From positions 1-9,905 of the forward strand of contig CAYWJP010000027.1 in assembly GCA_964458715.1 (NCBI GenBank): 9,905 nt of DNA, given 5' to 3'. This stretch comes from UBA2773 sp964458715. Lineage in GTDB: Bacteria; Patescibacteriota; Minisyncoccia; Moranbacterales; DUUL01. A program made the translations under genes and the position numbers. Of this stretch, positions 6,487-9,905 are shown piece after piece; positions within the stretch are counted from its first letter, which is position 1, and the number at the start of each line of letters is the position of its first letter. Under the pieces are notes generated by a model. The model ran no database searches. It worked only from the letters and a program-made list of their open reading frames with translations, and was not told where the DNA came from.

Positions 6487-7203
6487 ATGAATAGTTTTCC
6501 TAATCACATTGCTATTATTCCCGACGGGAACAGAAGATGGGCTAGAAGTAAAGGATTAAAGTCCTGGGAAGGACATAGTGCTGGAGCGGATCAAATTGAA
6601 AGATTGAGCAGAGAAGCTTTGAGAAGCGGAATTAAATATTTGACTTTTTGGGGATCATCGAAAAATAATATTCTAAAAAGACCATTGGAAGAGAAAATGG
6701 AATTGTTAAAAATTTATGAAAAATATTTCAAAAAATTAATTAACGACCCAGATATTTACAAAAATAAAACCAGAATCCAAATCATTGGAGATTGGCGAAA
6801 ACAATTTCCTTCTAAATTAAGAAGCATTTTAGAAGAAGGCATTGAAAAAACCAAACATCATGGGAATAATTTTTTGAGTTTTATGTTGGCCTATAATGGT
6901 GATGATGATATTTTACATGCAGTTAATCAAGTTAAAAACAGAATTTTAAAGGAAGGCCGGAATTTAGAAATTACAACTGAATCTTTTGGAAAATTTCTTT
7001 TGTCAAAAGATTTGCCAGTAGTAGACTTAATTATAAGAACTGGAGTGGAAAACGATCCTCATAACAGTGTTGGTTTTTTAATGTGGCAAACTCAAAATTC
7101 ACAATATTATTTTTCTAATAAACTTTTTCCTGAATTTGGTCCGAGCGATTTAGATAAAGCGGTTGACGCATTTAAAGAAAGAGAAAGAAGGATGGGAAAA
7201 TAA
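6487..7203 (+). CDS. uppS: Cis-prenyltransferase, undecaprenyl diphosphate synthase-like
   Basis: Protein of 238 aa in the UppS/DHDDS family. It extends an allylic diphosphate with cis units to the carrier lipid used for peptidoglycan and surface polysaccharides, at the membrane-cytosol interface. Motif HIAIIPDGNRRWA (7-19) carries catalytic Asp13 and Asn15-Arg16-Arg17-Trp18; WEGHSAGADQIER (27-39) carries His30; MLAYNGDDDI (133-142) and DLIIRTGVE (180-188) follow. Two conserved blocks are atypical. The SxENW-x-RP block reads GSSKNNILKRP, with Glu to Lys, Trp to Asn and about two extra residues. The RTGGE-x-R-x-S-N block reads RTGVENDPHNSVGFLMW, about three residues longer and without the second arginine. 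The enzyme is probably active, but chain length or substrate could differ. It sits directly behind the trans-prenyl synthase, which would supply its primer. Confidence 0.88.
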   Translation: MNSFPNHIAIIPDGNRRWARSKGLKSWEGHSAGADQIERLSREALRSGIKYLTFWGSSKNNILKRPLEEKMELLKIYEKYFKKLINDPDIYKNKTRIQIIGDWRKQFPSKLRSILEEGIEKTKHHGNNFLSFMLAYNGDDDILHAVNQVKNRILKEGRNLEITTESFGKFLLSKDLPVVDLIIRTGVENDPHNSVGFLMWQTQNSQYYFSNKLFPEFGPSDLDKAVDAFKERERRMGK

Positions 7204-7216
7204 TATTTAGTATGGA

Positions 7217-7248
7217 AATTTTGAATTTTGATTCAATTTTGAATGATT
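7217..7248. repeat. Heptad repeat AATTTTG
   Basis: AATTTTG occurs at 7217-7223, 7224-7230 and 7235-7241, followed by a degenerate AATGATT. It lies just after uppS and uses the same 7-bp step as other spacers in the window. No gene is visible between 7204 and 7415. Confidence 0.5.
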
Positions 7249-7318
7249 TAATTTTTAATGATAAATGAGGCTGTATTTAAATTAAGGATATAAAAAACAA
7301 GCAAATTAAAAATCAAAA

Positions 7319-7351
7319 CCCCCTCAATCCCCCTTTGAAAAGGGGGAGGAG
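7319..7351. repeat. G/C-rich extragenic palindrome
   Basis: The perfect 20-base palindrome-like stem TCCCCCTTT/AAAGGGGGA (7328-7347) is preceded by an extra CCCCCTC (7319-7325) and followed by GGAG. In a very AT-rich spacer this G/C block stands out. Neither strand has an adjacent U-tract, so it does not look like a standard terminator. From memory, very similar C5/G5 palindromes occur between genes in many unrelated bacteria; I could not check this. Confidence 0.65.
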
Positions 7352-7370
7352 CGAGGAAAAAGATCTTAAA

Positions 7371-7405
7371 GATACAAAATACGATATACAAGATACTAAA
7401 TACTA
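7371..7405. repeat. Degenerate heptad tandem repeat NATACNA (5 copies)
   Basis: Five consecutive 7-mers, GATACAA, AATACGA, TATACAA, GATACTA and AATACTA, share the consensus NATACNA. A sixth degenerate unit, ATAAGAA, follows at 7406-7412 and abuts the trxB start. The array takes the place where a Shine-Dalgarno and promoter would be expected. Confidence 0.6.
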
Positions 7406-7415
7406 ATAAGAAAAT

Positions 7416-8336
7416 ATGAAAGATTTAATCATAATCGGAGTTGGTCCGGCGGGTCTAGCAGCTTCAATTTATACTGCTCGCTATAAATTAAACAGTTTGC
7501 TTTTAGGAGCAGAGTTGGGCGGATGTATGAATGAAAGCTATAAAATTGAGAATTATCCTGGATTTCTTGCTATCTCTGGTTTTGAATTGGGGCAAAAAAT
7601 GAAAGAACACGCTGAAGCTATGGGGAGCAAAATTATTCAAGAAAAAGTCACTGAAATAATAAAAATTGACGAGGGATTCAAAGTGATTACTGTTTCAAGG
7701 AAATATGAAGCTAAAAGGATTTTGCTGGCCACTGGAACGGTTTTTCGAAAAATAGGAATTCCCGGAGAGGATAAATTATCAGGTCATGGGGTTTCTTATT
7801 GTGCTACTTGCGATGGTCCATTTTTCAAAGAGAAAAGAGTAGCTGTGGTTGGTGGAGGAAATTCAGCTTTAAATGCAGCGTTGCTATTATCTCGGTATGC
7901 TAAAGAGGTGGTAGTTTTTTTTAGAGCCGAGAAACCGAGTGCTATTCCTCGTTATATTGACAGTGTCGATAAAAAAGAAAATATCATATTGGTTCCAAGT
8001 ACCAATTTAACGGAAATTAAAGGAGCTCAAAAAGTAGAGAAGATTGTTTTGGATAATGCTTGGAATGGTTCTATTGAGCATGATTTTGACGGTATTTTTA
8101 TTGAAATAGGTTCTCAGCCAGACGATACTATTTTTAAAAAATTAAATTTAGAAAAAGATCAAATGGGTTATATTGTAGTCAAACCAGATCAAGCTACTAG
8201 CGTGGAGGGAATATTCGCGGCTGGGGATATTACTACTGGTTCTAATGGTTATCGTCAGATTATAACCGCTTGTAGTGAAGGGGCTATTGCGGCTGCTACT
8301 ATTAATGATTTGAAGCAAAAAGATATAACAGCTTAA
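7416..8336 (+). CDS. trxB: Thioredoxin-disulfide reductase family flavoprotein
   Basis: Protein of 306 aa, the usual length of low-molecular-weight TrxB. It transfers electrons through FAD and a redox-active disulfide to thioredoxin in the cytoplasm. FAD-binding GVGPAG is at 8-13, the redox pair CATC at 129-132 followed by Asp133, the second dinucleotide fold GGGNSA at 146-151, and the closing FAD motif GIFAAGDI at 265-272. The NADPH-specificity segment normally read as HRRxxxRA is VVFFRAEKPSA (166-176). The histidine and at least one phosphate-binding arginine are missing, so cofactor use may not be NADPH. The gene follows a spacer filled with repeats and has no visible Shine-Dalgarno. It is a monocistron or first gene; the next gene has its own promoter. 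A related flavoprotein, such as a ferredoxin-dependent or NADH-using TrxB-like enzyme, is the main alternative. Confidence 0.9.
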   Translation: MKDLIIIGVGPAGLAASIYTARYKLNSLLLGAELGGCMNESYKIENYPGFLAISGFELGQKMKEHAEAMGSKIIQEKVTEIIKIDEGFKVITVSRKYEAKRILLATGTVFRKIGIPGEDKLSGHGVSYCATCDGPFFKEKRVAVVGGGNSALNAALLLSRYAKEVVVFFRAEKPSAIPRYIDSVDKKENIILVPSTNLTEIKGAQKVEKIVLDNAWNGSIEHDFDGIFIEIGSQPDDTIFKKLNLEKDQMGYIVVKPDQATSVEGIFAAGDITTGSNGYRQIITACSEGAIAAATINDLKQKDITA

Positions 8337-8356
8337 TTTACTATCGTTAATAATGC

Positions 8357-8383
8357 TTGTTATTTGGGAAAAACGTGTATAAT
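8357..8383 (+). promoter_or_regulatory. Promoter of the SPFH/prohibitin-like gene
   Basis: A perfect -10 TATAAT (8378-8383) has a weak -35 TTGTTA (8357-8362, 4 of 6) at a short 15-bp spacing. The start would be near 8390, about 23 nt before ATG 8413, which supports the long form of the downstream protein. Confidence 0.55.
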
Positions 8384-8412
8384 GAAATTAATTCAGATAA
8401 TTAAAACCTTTT

Positions 8413-9423
8413 ATGAATTTGCAGGATTCTAAATTTAAAAAGTTTTTTTGGATAATTTTGGCGGTATTGTTCTTGATGTCTTTCAAAAATGCAATTGTTT
8501 TTTTGATAATTTTATTTTTAATAATTTTTCTAGTCAAAAAATTTAATCTTAATAAAAATAATATGAATACTTATAATAATTTTGATTTTTCGAAATTGGG
8601 GGATTCAATTAAAAAAGGAACGGGATTAGTAGTGGTAATTGTTATTTTGATAATTTTATTACCCTTAATGATTGTGGTAATTGATGCTGGAGAAACTGGT
8701 GTTTATTCTTTATTTGGTAAGGTTGGAGATCAAGAATTGAGTTCAGGATTACATTTCAAAAATCCCTTTGCTAAAGTTACTAAAATTACTATTAGAACTG
8801 AAGAATACACTATGAGCGGAGTCAGTGCCGAAGGAAATGTTAAAGGCGTAGATTCAATTGTCGCCTTGACCAAAGAGGGACTGGAGGTGGCTTTGGATAT
8901 AACTGTTTTATATAGATTAGACGAGGAAAAAGCTTCTGATATTTATCGAGAAATGGGCTTGAATTATGAAGATAAAATTATTCGACCAATTATTCGTAGT
9001 TCGATTAGAGGAGTGATTGCTCAGTATGACGCCAAAGTGATTTATTCTGAAAAAAGATCGGAAATTGGAGCAGAAATTTCTAACGATTTAGGAACTCAAC
9101 TATCCAATAGAGGAATCGTTATGGAAGAATTTCTTTTGAGAAATGTGGTATTGCCTATGAATTTGCAAAAATCAATTGAAGAAAAACTTCAAGCTGAGCA
9201 AGAATCAGAGAAAATGGATTTTGTTTTAACTAAGGAAACTAAAGAAAAAGAGCGAAAAATAATTGAGGCCGAAGGTCAAAAAGAATCTCAAACGATTATT
9301 AATCAAAGTTTGACTCCGACTTATCTGAATTATTTGTATATCAAGAATCTTCAAGAAAGAGAAGGTACAATCTATGTTCCAATTGGGGACAACGGAATGC
9401 CTTTATTCAAGAATATTCAATAG
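8413..9423 (+). CDS. SPFH/prohibitin-family membrane protein
   Basis: Protein of 336 aa. Two N-terminal hydrophobic stretches (about 11-23 and 27-42, possibly a hairpin) are followed by an Asn/Lys-rich linker (43-68) and a further transmembrane helix (about 71-91). The SPFH domain follows (about 88-260), with DAGETGVYSLFGKV, SSGLHFKNPFA and the conserved strand VALDITVLYRLD. The helix from about 252 to 297, rich in Lys, Glu and Gln, is probably a coiled coil. The C-terminus PTYLNYLYIKNL...GTIYVP is typical of bacterial prohibitin-like proteins. Family members assemble into membrane-bound rings or cages and are linked to membrane microdomains and protease control; the exact role here is unknown. 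The first about 65 residues are extra compared with usual prohibitins. Met51 (8563) could be an alternative start, but the promoter near 8357-8383 favours ATG 8413. No partner NfeD or FtsH gene is in the window. Confidence 0.85.
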   Translation: MNLQDSKFKKFFWIILAVLFLMSFKNAIVFLIILFLIIFLVKKFNLNKNNMNTYNNFDFSKLGDSIKKGTGLVVVIVILIILLPLMIVVIDAGETGVYSLFGKVGDQELSSGLHFKNPFAKVTKITIRTEEYTMSGVSAEGNVKGVDSIVALTKEGLEVALDITVLYRLDEEKASDIYREMGLNYEDKIIRPIIRSSIRGVIAQYDAKVIYSEKRSEIGAEISNDLGTQLSNRGIVMEEFLLRNVVLPMNLQKSIEEKLQAEQESEKMDFVLTKETKEKERKIIEAEGQKESQTIINQSLTPTYLNYLYIKNLQEREGTIYVPIGDNGMPLFKNIQ

Positions 9424-9436
9424 TTTAAATTTTTTT

Positions 9437-9492
9437 ACAAAGCTACTCGGTAATAATTTTATCTATCAAAAATTATTCCCGAATAGCTTTGT
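9437..9492 (+). terminator. Long imperfect hairpin after the SPFH gene
   Basis: The arms 9437-9460 and 9469-9492 pair as 9 bp (ACAAAGCTA/TAGCTTTGT), 4 bp (TCGG/CCGA) and 9 bp (AATAATTTT/AAAATTATT), with two single mismatches and an 8-nt loop. The following TGTTGTGC is only partly U-rich, so termination would be weak. The element starts 14 nt after the SPFH stop and lies directly before a strong promoter, which suggests insulation between the two units. Confidence 0.6.
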
Positions 9493-9502
9493 TGTTGTGC
9501 TA

Positions 9503-9531
9503 TTGACAAAAACTGTTTTAAAGTTTATTAT
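9503..9531 (+). promoter_or_regulatory. Strong sigma-70-like promoter of the last gene
   Basis: A perfect -35 TTGACA (9503-9508), a 17-bp spacer and -10 TATTAT (9526-9531, 5 of 6) place the start near 9538. This is the best promoter match in the window and leaves a leader of about 63 nt before the TTG start. Confidence 0.75.
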
Positions 9532-9545
9532 ATAGTGTTTTAGGA

Positions 9546-9623
9546 ATGAAAGTAAAAGTTCTTTTTATTAACGAATTCAAAAGACATTGGGAGGTGTCAA
9601 TTGAAGAAAGAGAGAAAATTTAG
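9546..9623 (+). CDS. Possible 25-aa leader peptide overlapping the next gene
   Basis: ATG 9546 opens a frame that encodes MKVKVLFINEFKRHWEV and eight more residues before the TAG at 9621-9623. It starts just after the predicted transcription start, contains the strong Shine-Dalgarno of the next gene inside its codons, and overlaps that gene by 23 nt in another frame. Its own ribosome site is weak (TAGGA directly before the ATG). Such an arrangement can couple translation of two frames, but an open frame of this size is common by chance. Confidence 0.2.
   Translation: MKVKVLFINEFKRHWEVSIEEREKI
9589..9596 (+). promoter_or_regulatory. Strong Shine-Dalgarno deciding the TTG start at 9601
   Basis: GGGAGGTG is close to the ideal anti-16S complement. 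Its GGAGG core ends 6 nt before TTG 9601. It is the only strong site in the window and supports the non-ATG start. Confidence 0.75.
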
Positions 9624-9897
9624 AATTCTAATTGCTGGTAAAGTGGGCGAAGTTGGAAGTAAAATCTCCATCTTCATTCATCAATTTTTTGAAAAGAAGA
9701 AGATCCCACTGGAAATCGACCATATTTTTAATGATTGGAGGGTTTTCCAACTATTGATGGAAAAAGGCAATGAAAAATTTGATTTAATTGTCGTTGACAA
9801 AAATTTGATATCAGCAGATGTTTTTTTGAAAATTTTTGTTCCGGAAGGACATTGTATCAGTCCACCTCATTTTAGACAACAGATTATTATTTATTAA
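9601..9897 (+). pseudogene. Unrecognised protein with receiver-like N-terminus, cut by an IS-like insertion
   Basis: The readable frame is 98 codons from TTG 9601 to TAA 9895-9897. I do not recognise the family. The first 84 residues alternate strands and helices: FRILIAG, a helix to about 32, IDHIFNDWRVFQLL, then FDLIVVDKNLI. This is loosely like the first half of a response-regulator receiver domain, with Asp66 where the phospho-acceptor would lie, but the conserved acidic pair after strand 1 is not seen. From codon 85 the frame lies inside the repeat at 9853-9905, so the last 14 residues come from the inserted element and the native C-terminus is missing. The gene has the best promoter and Shine-Dalgarno in the window, so the intact version was probably well expressed. 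Confidence 0.55.
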
Positions 9898-9905
9898 ATA
9901 ATCCA
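9853..9905. mobile_element. End of an insertion-sequence-like element (right edge, partial)
   Basis: This is the exact 53-base reverse complement of 2-54, beginning at TGTATCAGTCCACC and continuing past the edge of the window. The boundary at 9853 falls inside the coding frame of the preceding gene, as expected for an insertion. A target duplication cannot be tested because the far flank is outside the window. Confidence 0.6.

Noticed and set aside
7328..7347. C5/G5 palindrome as an intrinsic terminator of the isoprenoid operon
   Set aside because: No U-tract directly follows on either strand, and the extra CCCCC before it suggests a repeat element instead.

Overview
The window looks like a chromosomal piece of a small-genome, AT-rich bacterium of the Candidate Phyla Radiation (Patescibacteria), most probably Parcubacteria-like. 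The clues are the strong A/T codon bias, mostly absent Shine-Dalgarno sites, an archaeal-type UMP kinase, a membrane-anchored Ada-like zinc-binding mini-protein, an unusual cis-prenyltransferase, and intergenic spaces filled with short A/T-rich heptad repeats. The ribosomal protein bL9 gene is present; as I recall, several CPR lineages lack it, which fits Parcubacteria better than Microgenomates. The assignment is inference; no 16S gene is present.

Layout. Positions 2-54 are the edge of a repeated element. It is followed by rlmN (23S rRNA/tRNA methyltransferase), a terminator, rplI (bL9), a strong leader hairpin, and pyrG (CTP synthase). A bidirectional terminator separates pyrG from convergent rpmA (bL27, minus strand). 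Divergent from rpmA are an Ada-like membrane protein and pyrH (UMP kinase, archaeal type). A tRNA-Glu(CUC) with its own promoter follows, then a MITE-like repeat block with flanking near-direct repeats. Next is a two-gene isoprenoid operon: a short-chain polyprenyl diphosphate synthase and uppS, which together would make the undecaprenyl carrier lipid for cell-wall synthesis. A repeat-filled spacer leads to trxB (thioredoxin reductase) and then an SPFH/prohibitin-like membrane protein. The last gene has the best promoter and the only strong Shine-Dalgarno site in the window, but it is cut off by the repeated element at the right edge.

The genes are mostly housekeeping: translation (rlmN, rplI, rpmA, tRNA-Glu), pyrimidine nucleotides (pyrH, pyrG), isoprenoid carrier lipid, redox and membrane organisation. 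I see no complete novel defence or mobile system. The most striking structural observation is an exact 53-bp inverted repeat at the two ends of the window (2-54 and 9853-9905). I read it as two oppositely oriented copies of one insertion-sequence end; the right copy has interrupted the last gene. Other points of interest are the MITE-like block beside the tRNA, the pyrG leader hairpin preceded by a run of G, and non-standard active-site motifs in UppS and TrxB.
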